Position numbers and translations under genes: made by a program
Notes under the pieces: model-generated
The model's input: only the letters and a program-made list of their open reading frames with translations
What the model was told of the DNA's origin: nothing
The model's database searches: none
In this document: positions 32,074 to 43,082 of the stretch, in pieces
Position numbering within the stretch: position 1 is the first letter of the stretch
Layout of the letters: each line of letters begins with the position of its first letter
Source: Pseudoips prasinana
Lineage: Eukaryota > Arthropoda > Insecta > Lepidoptera > Nolidae
Reading direction: 5' to 3'
Assembly: GCA_951640165.1 (NCBI GenBank)
Contig: OX621244.1
Location: forward strand, 13,038,001 to 13,102,000
DNA length: 64,000 nucleotides

Positions 32074-34082
32074 AATCATTAACAATTATTCAGTCATTAT
32101 AAACCCCTTACTTTTTTGTCGAGGGTTAATAAGAAGATAATAATATTTTCCTAGCTATCTTCTTTATAATAATACTTTCGACACACAAAGCCTAATATTG
32201 CTCATCTAGAGAAGCGGTCCACTTCAATTTCGAAAAAGCATTTTAACAAATCCCAGCCGGGCGTAATAGCCCAGAATCGGAAGATTGAATGCTCTCGAAA
32301 TCAACTTCCAGCGGAAAACTGGAAACATTTCATTCGGGGAACGATTTTCATCACTAGTCCTATGACGTAGTTATATAAACCTACTTATATAGTTAGCTAC
32401 TTATTTAACGTGTCCCAAAAATAGGTAGTCGTATTTAAATTGGTCAAGCACTATTGCAAATGATTTATGGCGTAATGCTTCCCTGCGTAATTAATAGAAT
32501 CGCGACGAATGTCCCTTGTTTCTCTAGGGTGTTTTACGAATCCGAATAGTCACAACCACATGCTCGTATGTTTTTCTGTGATTTGATTGGTTGAACCCTG
32601 TAGAGAGACATGAGTATTTGTCACCGTACCAGCTACTTTGCAAAAAAGTAATATTCTATGATAATACTTTTTTGCAAAGTAGCTAGTATCTATCTATCTA
32701 TGTATCTAGTAGTTTGTATGTATTATTTAAGTGCACACGTGAATGTGAAAGCAGAATAACTCTCAGTGCGACGGTGTCAGAAGTAACCAGATCCAAAAAC
32801 CAATGACTAGCTATTTTTTTGTAAATATTCTGTCGATTTCTTGTCACTGGGCTGCTGCCCAATATTTTTCTTCCCCACTCGGTATTCAGAACTGAAATAT
32901 TATGCTCAGCAGCAGAACACGTGAACTATAGGCATTCATCATTTTTAAGTCATCGTTTTGTCTTAAGCCTTAAGAGAGCCTGAAGGAGTTAATAGTTTAT
33001 TTGAGAATATATCAGATATAAAGTTTTCTATCTTGTATACAGCTAAAAATACCGAATTCTGGTTCGATAAATAATTATTATAGTCAGTTTAATAGTGAAT
33101 GAAGTCCAGGGATAAGCGCTTTGTATGTATATAGATTATTTTTCAACTTAGATGAAGTTGGGTTGGACAGCTAGTTATCATAAAAATTATATAGCAAGTT
33201 AGCTTCGTTCGAGTCGAGAGAGATTAGTCCGAGTATTGTGGATCTTACCAATTTACGTTACACGTTCTACACATAAATCTACAATCAGTATCTACGTCTA
33301 TATTGCGAGTGTCATGAATGATTGATAGTTTCCGTTTCCGTGTAGGTACTCTAAATTGGACTAATGTGTGTTTGGTAACACGAACTGGGACAATGCGAGA
33401 TACGATACTGATAGCTACGAATATTTTGATCTTGTGATTATAAACCGAGATCCGACGATATTATACACTCATTAGCTTGTAGTTATAATACTTTTTTTAT
33501 AATAATATGTACCTACTCTAGGCCGGTTCATCAGCGTATTCGCCGACAAGATTGGCCACTGTAGCCAACCGTACCACAGACAAAGTTCTTAAGATATACA
33601 TGAGCTATAAATAAAATTTTGTTAAAATAAGCACTGTACATATTAAGAAAAAATTGTGAGCCGTCACGGGACGCCTGGCAGATGTGTAACATCGACATTA
33701 TTTTGTAAAAGTAATATGCAGAAAAGAACATATTGTGACAGGAACTAAATATGTCATAATGATAAAATAAAAAGTCGATTGCGCATGCGCCACGGCATGC
33801 GTCGCCACGCCAGAAATCTGTTTTACGTGCGGCTATAGATGTTTCACATCAAAAAACAACTAAGTTAGCCAATGATATAATGATCATACCCGAGCAACAC
33901 AGTATACACGTTTATTGCCTATAGAAATTATTACTAATGCAAATTTTATTCTATAAGGTGGAAGCACTTTCCTAGTCGGAATGAATTTTATAATATGAAA
34001 TATGTATTCATTTATCTTTGAACACGGAAAACACTGCTTTCCATCAACATCTGATCCCAAACTAGGCAAAGCTGATAAAAAT
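32074..34082. other. No gene seen; one long palindrome
   Basis: AT-rich unique-looking sequence. It contains the palindrome at 32631-32684. The minus frames at 33531-33731 and 33884-34069 have no support. Confidence 0.5.
32631..32684. repeat. Perfect 20-bp inverted repeat
   Basis: 'agctactttgcaaaaaagta' and its exact complement are separated by 14 nt. Confidence 0.9.
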
Positions 34083-34232
34083 ATTTATATATCTTTTTAA
34101 ATAGAAACATATTATAGATGAAAGAAACAAACAATTGTGCTCATCACACAAATATTTGCCCTGGATGGGGATCGTACCCACGACTCTGGCTTAGTAGTAA
34201 GAGTCCTTTAACTGACCGTTAGACCAAAAAAG
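34083..34232 (-). mobile_element. SINE-N copy, minus
   Basis: 'gggatcgtacccacg' (altered B-box) and 'ctctggcttagtagtaag', collinear with the complement of 20444-20605. Confidence 0.6.
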
Positions 34233-34734
34233 CTATCTAAAATAAAATGCCTATCTGACTCTCGTTCATGTATAAAAAAACATAAATGCAGAAAAAATGT
34301 CATCGTATCTTCTAACATAATAGATTGCGTAGTGAGAATTACGGGTTCTGTAAACGGATAGCAGATTAATTATGTTTGTGAATAGATGTGATTAATGGCG
34401 CTATTCGCGATGGCGTTTTGATTTCATAATCCTTTACTAAAGTAATATTCGCATTGTGAAACTGACTTGGTTCTGACATAATGATAGGCTATTTACTTGT
34501 ACATATAAATGCAAAATACAATTTTTAGAATATGTTTTGTTTTTAATGTAAGTTCCGTCAAAATTATACCATCGTTATTGGCATTTTCTCCTTCTATTCT
34601 TAACCTTAACTATTAAAAAACAGAAAGCAAAATGTTTTTGAAGTAGTTCTATTGTAGTTTTATTTTGGGAGATGTGTTTCTAAACAAAATGATACAAAGT
34701 TAAAATCTATAAATACATTAATAAATATCTTGGG

Positions 34735-35040
34735 ACAACTAACACACTGCCATCTGAACACAAACTAGACTGAACTGGTACTTTGGCAAACAGAAAACTG
34801 TTAAACATACTTATATATGTCGGAGATCCAGAGGGATTTAATTCCGAAACATCGTCGGTGTCTGCCATCATACACGTGGTTAAAGAGAATCAGTGCGCAC
34901 ACCCGGCGCGGTCGAGCTCTGAATGCCAAATGTGTGTGTCGTGTCGCTTACACACTCATTTCACTTAGACAACTGACAGACGTCAAACGTCACATGCGAC
35001 AGTTCATAGACAACCTCGAGTCGAACTACTGACCCAGTGA
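34735..35040. other. SINE-C tail remnant followed by an unassigned GC-richer stretch
   Basis: 34735-34815 resembles an inverted SINE-C tail. 34817-35032 is less AT-rich than its surroundings and open for 71 codons ending in 'MRQFIDNLESNY', but the start is TTG and I recognise no family. It could be a fragment of an element or a host exon relic. Confidence 0.35.
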
Positions 35041-35141
35041 GTAGTGTTCCAAACGCTAATAGATGGCTTTACTAGTACGTAAACAATCCTTGTACTTTAT
35101 TTCTCCCACATATTTATCTAAAACATACATAGTTAGACGGT

Positions 35142-35385
35142 CACCGTAGCCTAGTTGGTAGTGCTTCTGCCTACGAAGCTGGTGGTCCTGGGTTCGAATC
35201 CCGGTAAGTGCAAATATTTGTGTGATGAGCACGAATGTTTGTTTCTGAGTCATGGATGTTTTCTATGTATATAAGTATTTATCTATCTATATAAGTATGT
35301 ATATTGTCGCCTGGTACCCATAGTACAAGCTTTGCTTAGTTTGGGGCTAGGATGATCTGTGTGACATTGTCACTAGATATTATTA
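35142..35385 (+). mobile_element. SINE-B, best full-length copy
   Basis: Perfect A-box (TAGCCTAGTTGG) and B-box (GGGTTCGAATCCC) in a tRNA-like head, then 'agtgcaaatatttgtgtgat', a 'tatctatctatata' stretch, and the tail 'agctttgcttagtttggggc'. The 5' and 3' ends of the head do not pair as an acceptor stem, so it is a SINE. Confidence 0.85.
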
Positions 35386-35403
35386 TTATTAATTATTATA
35401 GTA

Positions 35404-35520
35404 ATCATAAATTACTACCAGACAGATAACAAATAATCTTGCTCATAGGACAAAGATTTGTCCTAGGTGGGGATCGAACCAATGACCTCTGGCTTATTAA
35501 TAAGCATCACTAAAAAGCTA
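35404..35520 (-). mobile_element. SINE-N copy, minus
   Basis: 'ggggatcgaaccaatgacc' with 'tctggcttattaataagc'. It sits directly after SINE-B. Confidence 0.6.
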
Positions 35521-36089
35521 GTTATAACACCACTTGTTATTCATGGCTTAAAAATAAAGTTCTATTGTACAATTAGTAATTGCAATGTTCAAAGACTTTA
35601 GTTTGTAGAATATAAGTGAACGCCTGAACGGAATACGGTAGTTGGGCACGTTCTGCACTAGCAATACTCAGCATTATTATGCTTAGTCCGACACCATTTT
35701 GTTTTAGCTTCCTATAAAACCATTTAGTTTTATCTAGTACCTCGTTTTCCTACTGATTGCAAAAGGCTGTTAAAGGTATTTAAGAGTGCCCTCTGCGTTT
35801 GTTAATCGATCAGCAATCTTGACCTTAAACTCAGATCTGCTGATATCACTGATGTCCACGTGACATTGTCAAAAGAAGAGACTCGTGTGTCGTCAAACAA
35901 CAGGCGTTAAGTATAATAATAGTAATATATTTATTTCAGACAAAGTCCATAGTGTGTTAGTAAACAATTTCCTTAAAAAATATTGTTGGTAAACATAAAT
36001 AACTAGCCCAAGAAAACTTGTCCATAAAGTAACAAAAGATTATAAAATTGATTTGATTCTATCAGATCAATATCCAGGCATAAATTTAA

Positions 36090-36668
36090 AGATTTAAAAA
36101 TTTTTTAGAAAAGGAAGATATCACTGAAGTTTTTACTGCAGTAAATGCGACATTTTCAAATGGATTGAACGAAAGGCTAAATCAAACGTTGGTTAATAAA
36201 ATTCATTGCAAGATTAATGAAAGAAGAGATAAAATTGCTTGGAAAACTATTGCTCATGAATGTACTCAAAAATATAACGAAACTGAACATTGTGTAACAG
36301 GTTTCTCTCCAAAATACTTATTGGAGGGAAAAAATGTTGATATTCTACCAGATGCACTGAAACAAAATATAACACATAATCATATGTTGCAAGAGCGAAA
36401 AATAGCCTTAGAAAATAGTTTGAAATCCCACAATTATAATAAACAAAGATTTGATAAAAACAGAAAACATTATGAACTAAAAGTTGGTGATTCTGTACAT
36501 GTTGAAAATGGAAACCGGTTAAACCGAAAATAAATAGATGAATTGAAAATAGAACCTTATCAAATTGTAGAAAAAATATCCACTTCAATTTACAAAGTAA
36601 ACACAGGCCACAAAAAGTTAGAGTCAAATCTCTTCCATATTACGAAACTTATTCCACTAGTAGAATAA
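36090..36668 (+). pseudogene. LTR-retrotransposon integrase C-terminal fragment
   Basis: An open frame from about 36090 runs through 'FSNGLNERLNQT', the end of the integrase catalytic core, then 'HCVTGFSPKYLLEG' and a C-terminal block with 'KVGDSVHVE' and, further on, 'FHITKLIPL'. This order is typical of Ty3/gypsy integrases with a GPY/F-like tail. An in-frame TAA at 36531-36533 interrupts it, after which the same frame continues to TAA at 36666. The D,D and most of the core lie upstream and are absent. No envelope frame follows. A polypurine tract and LTR-like sequence come next, so this is the 3' end of a dead copy. Confidence 0.8.
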
Positions 36669-36689
36669 AACAGTAAAACTTTGCAGTTT

Positions 36690-36935
36690 AGAGAGGGGGG
36701 GGGGGTGGTGTAAACGAAGTGTGTGAAGATCTTAAACCATGCATAAGAATGTTATAATTTTAAATTATCGTTCTGACATATCATGCTGGAGGTAAGGGCT
36801 TATTATTGTCAACCGTAGTCAGTCTCAACAGACGCTAGCAAACTACGCAGGACATTTTTATATTCTGTAATGTTCTGTCATGTTTATCGCAAATAAATGA
36901 TCTTATCTTAGGTATCTTATTACTCAAGATTTTCC
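36690..36935 (+). repeat. Polypurine tract and probable 3' LTR
   Basis: 'agagaggggggggggg' at about 36690-36705 is followed by 'TGTAAACGAAGTG' at 36709, a plausible TG LTR start. 'gcaaataaatgatctt' near 36890 offers a polyadenylation signal. The LTR end is not resolved because no 5' LTR is in the window. Confidence 0.5.
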
Positions 36936-37017
36936 GTAAGGGTTTACTTTTTACTTTGTCACTCTCATAATCATAGGGGACTAAAATACAGAATAACTAG
37001 CGATCTAGCTACAAATG

Positions 37018-37285
37018 TGCTCCCGTATCAACCAAAGAAACATTAGTACTAACAATTGTTAATCCATATTTATTCAAGATACAACACCAAACAGTTATAA
37101 CATATAAGTTCAGTCAAAACAAAAAGGCTCGCATATCAACCTAAGAAACATTAGTACTAACAAATGTCAACCCATATTTATTCAAGAGAAAACTCGAAAC
37201 ACTTATAACACATAAGTCCAGTCAAAACAAAAAGGCTCGCATATCAACCAAAGAAACATTAGTGCGAACAAATTGACATCCAAAA
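37018..37285. repeat. 108-bp tandem repeat, about 2.4 copies
   Basis: 'atcaacc(a/t)aagaaacattag' starts at 37027, 37135 and 37243. Units share 'gtcaaaacaaaaaggctcgc'. Confidence 0.9.
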
Positions 37286-39085
37286 TGTATAATGATAAGT
37301 TAGTCGGTAAACAAAGCCGTGTATTAATCCCGGTAATTTATAAAGAAGATTGTCCCCAACCCATATCAATATAATTTAATACAAAATCCCCTAAAGAACG
37401 TGACAAAAATATTCGATGTAGATATGTATGAAATATTTACTCAATATTTCTTTCGAAATGCAAAAGATATAAACGTGTTTGTTTTATTAGACGTCTCAAA
37501 GATTCGCACAGAATTTATTGTCATTCGTTCTCTGATGTGAAATTGAATTTAATTTCGTGGTCGAGGTATATTTCCAATTCTGTGCTTTATAAAGAATGTA
37601 AAAATATTAATTTAATAAGTCAAAAAGGATGTATAATACTCCTGGTTTAGTTTAGGTCATGGAGGCCAATCTCAATGAAGACTAGTCATCGGCGTGAGAC
37701 ATATTATACAGTATACAAGGGTATACACAAACACAGGTACACTTTCTATTCAATTCTCTCTCACACTCTCATAATCCGATAGATAGCTAGCTAGATATCT
37801 CATCGGTTTGACACGACTGGAAATAATTCAGGCACAGGACCGGCTTAACGTGCTTTTCGAAGCACGGGTGTGTGACACCGCCAACTTCCAGACTCGAGGT
37901 TGACTTAAAAAAATTCTCTACAGAAATATCGCAATATCACTGTTTTTTTGGACGGACCCGGAATCATAACCTAGGATCTCATTATTTGCGATTGTTTGGC
38001 TTTAACAATATGTACTTATTTCTTCGTAATAAGGCTTATTAACAATTGTAAATACTAGCATATAGCATGTCAATCCGTTCTCTAGATATCATCACAAAAT
38101 TCGATCCTTACTAAATAATTTATTGAAAATTTCCGATGTTTTAATAGGATTTCTGCTATTTGTGGTGAAAACACATCTAAAAATTCTAAGGTCATAAGTT
38201 CTTTATTTATAACTGTTGTAAATAGGTACCGAACTTTGTTTTATATGAATGGATTTAAAGTTAAAAAAATAAAATATTATGGTAGTCATTAAATGGCAAA
38301 CCCTTGTAAGGATTTCGATCTCGTGCTAGGCAAAATTCGGCCCCTCTAGTGACAAACAAAAGGAACATAATGCCCTCCACTCCGAATTTCGGCTACGGCG
38401 GCCACTCTTAGAAGAGACTAGCCAACTGGGCAGGACGTTTTATAATACACAAGTGTGTGCGCAAACACACGGGCACTTTCTATTCCATCACTCTCATGAT
38501 CCGATGGGTCGACTAGCGACACGATTGGAAAGAGGTTACGTACAGGACCGACGGCTTTACTTACGCGGTTGAAACCTAATATACATACATATACATAAAA
38601 CTAAAGTTTAGGTAATGCAGTAAGTCTACATAAAACACAACCCTTTCTACATTTGGGTTAAAATAACGCGTTGTTAAGGTACAGGTGCTGGATTACCGTT
38701 TACAAAGAGTTATGGCAGACCACTCGTAAATCTCCCCTTTGAATAATAATTTATCTCTGTACACGTCTACGACGTAAAATTGTACCAAAGAATTGCTCAG
38801 GATTTTAGAGATTACTTTGACTTTGTTTTTAGAAGCAAGTCACTAAATAAGTACACGATCAGCCAGGCGATAAGTGGTTACCGTTGGATTTGAATGCTTG
38901 CGATACGAAGGGTATCATATACACAATGCCCACCAATCCCCCTCCCTGGTGTGTAGTAAACTTTTTCACATGCTATAGGAATCAAAATTAAGTTATTATA
39001 ACTGCACGTACTTTTAAAGGATGATATTATATTCGTAAAAAGTTCAAATCTACATACCAGGTTTAAACGTTTTTATATCATAGAT
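37286..39085. other. Two related relic repeats, no gene
   Basis: 37680-37880 and 38405-38570 share 'caaacacaggtacactttctatt'-like text, 'cactctcat(a)atccgat' and 'cacgac/attgga', so they are old copies of one repeat. 'ggaatcataacctagg' near 37960 is a tRNA-like relic. Nothing coding. Confidence 0.45.
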
Positions 39086-39275
39086 ATTCGAATCCCGGTA
39101 AGTGCAAATATTTATGTGATGAGCACGAATATTTGTTTCTGAGTCATGGATGTTTTCTATGTATTTAAGTATTTATCTATCTATATAAGTATGTATATCG
39201 TCGCCTGGTACCCATAGTACAAGCTTTGCTTAGTTTGGGGCTAGGATGATCTGTGTGACATTGTCCCTAGATATT
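39086..39275 (+). mobile_element. SINE-B copy, head truncated
   Basis: Begins at 'cgaatcccggtaagtgc' and runs to 'atgatctgtgtgacattgtc'. Confidence 0.7.
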
Positions 39276-39308
39276 ATTATTTTTATTCTATACTATCAAT
39301 TAAGCTCC

Positions 39309-39500
39309 TATCTCATCATTATAATTGTGAGCCAAAGAACGTCCACTGTTCGACAAAGGCCAAGGATCTCTACCTGTACAATTATCAGTATTGCGCTACT
39401 CTAATCCAGCGGCTTCCAGCGACACTCGCGAGATCATTTGTCCAACAGTCTACTAGCGGTTCATGGTTTCCACTACAGAACAACCTTTCTACTCCAATTC
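39309..39500. repeat. LINE-tail-like repeat family R, copy 2
   Basis: 'acgtccactgttcgacaaag', 'aggatctctac' and 'cagcggcttccagcgac'. Compare 1-112 and 46905-47060. Confidence 0.5.
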
Positions 39501-39516
39501 TGCGCCACTTCAGACT

Positions 39517-39718
39517 GCACGTGTGGCGCAGCAGCTAAGACAGTCGCCTCGCCGCTTCGTGTCGCGGGTCTATCCCCGCGCCGGACAACTATTTGTGTGA
39601 CCCATAAATTAGTTGTTCTAAGTCTGGATGTAATTTGTGTCCGTCTATTATACGTTTGTAAAGTAACCCGCGATACAGGGATTAGATATCCTAGTGCGGG
39701 CGTTGTATTTAAAATAAA
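39517..39718 (+). mobile_element. SINE-A copy, plus
   Basis: 'cgtgtggcgcagcagctaag', 'cttcgtgtcgcgggtc', then 'acaactatttgtgtgaccca'. The B-box is mutated ('gggtctatcccc'). Confidence 0.75.
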
Positions 39719-39967
39719 ATAAGTGTAAATTCTACATCTTCAAACGCAACCGTGGTTACAGTTCCGCAAACTTATCTGGCCCGCTGGCAGCGTCGCTGTT
39801 ATCGATTTAGTGTTGCTAGTAACTATTTTTTGCAATAAAGTGGGTAAAAATAATATGCACATTGTAACGTAAATATTACTTCACTAAAAAGCAAACAAAT
39901 ACTGTCATTACAAATCTTTATATTTTTATACAATAATTATAATCATTTGCATAAAATGTATGCTGAG

Positions 39968-40008
39968 TGTTCTCTAACTTAATACTTCAGGTATTAAGTT
40001 AGAGAACA
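39968..40008. repeat. Perfect 18-bp palindrome with 5-nt loop
   Basis: 'tgttctctaacttaatac', loop 'ttcag', exact complement. It lies inside the deleted transposon. Confidence 0.9.
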
Positions 40009-40025
40009 ATGTCACCGGAATTGTT

Positions 40026-40435
40026 TTATTCAGAAGTCATTTCATCATCATCATTATCGTAATCACTGCTTTCACTCTCACTAGGCATTTCAGAATTCGA
40101 TCTACCAATAGGTATTCTGATCTGCTATAAATTTTTGCATCTGCTTGTTCTTTTCCTTTCACAAGTTTTCTTACAAATCACTCCCCGACACCTACAATAG
40201 AAATAGCAAAAATAAAATGAATAATGAATATTTTAAAATATGTATTTTAATTTCAAGTGCGAGGGGGAGTTTCGTATTTTTTCAGAAGCTGACAACACTA
40301 ACCACTAGCAGCAGCTACGCGTTCATACAACTTATTGAAGGGTATAATTGGTTCCTGAAGGCGTTTTTCTTCCTTCATATAACTCAATACTTGTAATATA
40401 ACGTTCCTCGCATTACTTTTTAAAGCTTTCGGCAT
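40026..40435 (-). pseudogene. Transposase remnant: N-terminal exon and acidic C-terminus
   Basis: The minus frame from ATG at 40435 encodes 45 residues (MPKALKSNARNVILQVLSYM, then 'FNKLYERVAAASG') to a TAG at 40298. A donor-like 'G|GTTAGT' sits at the TAG, and an acceptor-like 'tttctattgtag' precedes 'gtgtcgggg' near 40190, which suggests an intron. The joined frame would soon meet another stop. The 'MPK...IL.VL.Y.K.E.....P....ERVAAASG' pattern resembles the helix-turn-helix N-terminus of insect transposases of the DDE_3/IS630 kind. Further down, about 35 residues ending 'ESSDYDNDDDEMTSE' to TAA at 40026 look like an acidic C-terminus. The catalytic region is missing. Confidence 0.55.
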
Positions 40436-40589
40436 TTTTCACAATTAAAAACCACAAAAAGAAAAATAAATACGCGCAACAAACAATCAATGGCAGGAAT
40501 GTCAGGGAATAACAGGCCGATTGACATTTCAAACTGACACCGTTAGTTCTACTTTTGGCCACCGGGCCAGATAAGTTTGTGGCACTATA

Positions 40590-41180
40590 AACACAAAAAG
40601 CCCGATTTATTGACAACTTACTTTCATTGACAACATTACAAAAAAACTATTTTGTTTTATTTGTGTGAGCTTTTGTTTAACCTACAAGAACATGCAGGTT
40701 TCCTATGTAAATATGTAAACCCCTTAAAGCATATGTTCTACTTGTGAATTAACGTCAATGCAAATAGAAATTTTACTTTTATTATTATTTGAAATTCCTG
40801 TACAAATCGATAAATATGTGATCTATGACTATATCACAAACCCAGTTAGTAAGTGATCACATGTTTAAGGATCCTAAGGCTTGTGTATATACATAAGTAC
40901 TAAAGTCACAGTATAATATTCCACAGCAATTTTATGAGGAGCACTACAAGGTATACTCATACCAAGATACATATCTAACGACGAATACACGTACAAAATA
41001 TTTGGGGCGCCAGTTATTTATATATAGTTTCGGCTTCTGCTGATTTTATTACATCAAATTATATAACCTTACTTTATCACTATATTATTTTTATGGCGTA
41101 GAAACAAGAAAGACGTAAGTCATTAACTTAATAGATCGCAAGACGCCGACGTTAGACGACGAAAGTTTTGTGTTATGTAG
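40590..41180. other. No recognisable feature
   Basis: AT-rich sequence between two DNA elements. Confidence 0.5.
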
Positions 41181-41321
41181 GTACAGACGCCAGCACATCC
41201 AGCTACCCCAATCTGTCAAATTTCCTTTATAGATTTTCAACTTTATCACATAAGCATAAGGTTCACTTTCAGTTGGGTAAATTTGACAAATTGGGGTAGC
41301 TTGATGTGCTGGCATCTGTAC
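41181..41321. mobile_element. MITE-G copy M3
   Basis: 141 bp, 'gtacagacgccagcacatcc' to 'gatgtgctggcatctgtac'. Same core as M1. The minus frame across it is a by-product. Confidence 0.85.
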
Positions 41322-41461
41322 CATATCGTTTATTTATGAAAAGAGGATGAATAGTAGTTAAAGACTCTGTCTAGTAAACGGCCTCGTAATTATCTACTGC
41401 TAAGCTAATGTAATAAGCTTTATAAATATTTGACTCAGTCATTCAAATGTTATTTTACAAC

Positions 41462-42030
41462 TAGCTGTTACCCGCGACTTCGTCCGCGACAATTTCGAAT
41501 GATGACCAATGTAACCTACACCGTAAAGTCCTAACATACGTGAGAGACTCACTTTGAGAAATTGTATAATGAATGTGAATAACTAAATAAAGGCCATTTC
41601 ATTAAAATTCCGTGCTTTTTCTGTAAATCGTTTTTGACAGAAACGGCATACAGAAAAAGACGGCCTTTTAAATCATATTAACATTATAAAATGTTTCACT
41701 TACTCACTATTTAACACAGACTAAGTTAAGGATAATTTTATTATATTAATATGTTTTGATGTAAATTTCAATATTACAAATAGACACTCAAATTTTATTC
41801 ATATGTATAGAAGAATAAGATGACAATAGCTGTACCCGCACTTCATCCGCGTATTTTTTATTTTATTTAGTTTTTTTCAAAAATAAAAGAATTTTTCTAA
41901 AATAAACGTAGCCTAAGTTACTCCTTATTACATCAGCTACCTGCCAATAGAAGTCCCGTAAAATCGGTCCAGTCATTTGCCGGAACAAACAGACAGACAG
42001 ACAAAAATTGTAAAAAATGTTTTTTTTTGG
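41462..42030. repeat. Two decayed 'ctagctg(t)acccgc' repeats
   Basis: 41462-41580 begins 'ctagctgttacccgcgactt' and 41829-42010 begins 'tagctgtacccgcacttc' and ends in (CAGA)n. Both are of the common lepidopteran 'ctagctgtgcccgcgacttc' style. Boundaries uncertain. Confidence 0.5.
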
Positions 42031-42057
42031 TGTATGTACCGTATATATATATTCATA

Positions 42058-42318
42058 CTAGCGGCCCGGTACGTGCTTCGCTACGTATAAGGCATAGTTA
42101 TAAAAAAATGATTATTAAGTTCATTTATTCAAACAAAAAAAAATTGCTAAAAGATGTTGATTTTACACTTTTTCAAGACTTTTTTTTAATTGTCTCTACG
42201 TACAAACCTTCCCTGGACTTCCACGAATAATTCAAGACCAAAATTAGCCAAATCGGTAAAGGCGTTGTTGAGTTATAACGTTACAACGAAAAGTGGCATT
42301 GATTTTTATATATATAGA
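42058..42318 (-). mobile_element. HEL-L copy 2
   Basis: CTAG at 42058-42061 with 'cggcccggtacgtgcttcgc'; TC start at 42317-42318. Inverted match to 27504-27757. Confidence 0.65.
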
Positions 42319-42675
42319 TTTATGTAGTAAGCAACGGTTATTTCAATATTACAAACATACACTCCAATTTTATTTATTTGTATAGATTGAGTCAATATTT
42401 GACTTATTCATTCACTATTATGTTATTTTACAACTGATTCAATCAAAAAGCATGCTCAAACAAATCTATGTTTCAATGTCATTGAATTTTTTTTCGAACC
42501 ATTTCAGTTCCGCCTGGATATTCAAGTGTCCTCGGCAGTGCCTTAGTGTTTTCAGATCGTTCAGGCCCTTTAATCGTTGGTTGTGTTCACTTGGTAATTA
42601 ATGTGCGCTGGTGTTTCCTTAGCTGCTGTAAAAAAGCAAGTTTCTATAACTTCAATTTGACGGCATAGACAAAGT

Positions 42676-43082
42676 GTACAGAGGCTAGGACATCTGTCAA
42701 ATTCTCCAATCTGTCAAATTTCTTTTATAGATTATCAACTTTATCACAAAAGCATAAGGTTCACTTATATACATACATACATAGACTCGCGTCTGTTTCC
42801 CAGAGGGGCAGGCAGAGACAACGGATTTCCATTTGTCACGATCTTTGCACACGTCTTTTGCCTCGATTACTGTCATTATATTCTTCATACATGCTTGCTG
42901 GTTTAGGGTACTTCTGACCTGCCCTTTCTTGAGAACGTCTCCGATTCTCTCCGAGGTCTTCCCCTTCCGGTTGTTCCATTCACACAGGCCAGGTATACTT
43001 CTTTGGTCAATCTGTTCCAATTGTTCACTTACAATTGGCAAATTTGACAGATTGGGGTAGCTTGATGTGCTAGCGTCTGTAC
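42676..43082. mobile_element. MITE-G copy M4, interrupted by a LINE
   Basis: Ends 'gtacagaggctagg' and 'ctagcgtctgtac'; the MITE core 'gcataaggttcactt' resumes as 'cacttacaattgg' after the insert. Confidence 0.8.
42768..43022 (-). mobile_element. 5'-truncated LINE fragment nested in MITE-G
   Basis: The 9-bp 'gttcactta' flanks it (42759-42767, 43023-43031). On the minus strand it encodes an ORF2-like tail: 'GLCEWNNRKGK', then 'AKDVCKDRDKWKSVVSACPS', then a stop and (TGTA)n. The 'A+.+C.DR.+W+..V.A.PSG' pattern is typical of LINE ORF2 ends. It includes a short (ATAC)n tail on the plus strand at 42768. Confidence 0.75.

Larger units (their letters stand above)
39769..40587 (-). mobile_element. 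Deleted TA-flanked DNA transposon, 819 bp
   Basis: The left end 'cagttccgcaaacttatctg' pairs with the right end, whose complement reads 'tagtgccacaaacttatctg'. TA flanks both (39767-39768, 40588-40589). Inside, minus strand, lie the start and end of a transposase but no catalytic middle. It is an internal-deletion derivative of an IS630/Tc1-mariner-related element. Confidence 0.75.

Noticed and set aside
35142..35211. Possible tRNA gene
   Set aside because: A- and B-boxes are perfect, but the two ends cannot form an acceptor stem and the head continues into a dispersed SINE body.
36247..36627. 126-codon minus-strand frame
   Set aside because: Antisense shadow of the integrase fragment.
36165..36668. 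Remnant of an envelope-bearing retrovirus
   Set aside because: Only integrase and LTR-like sequence are seen, with no envelope frame between them.
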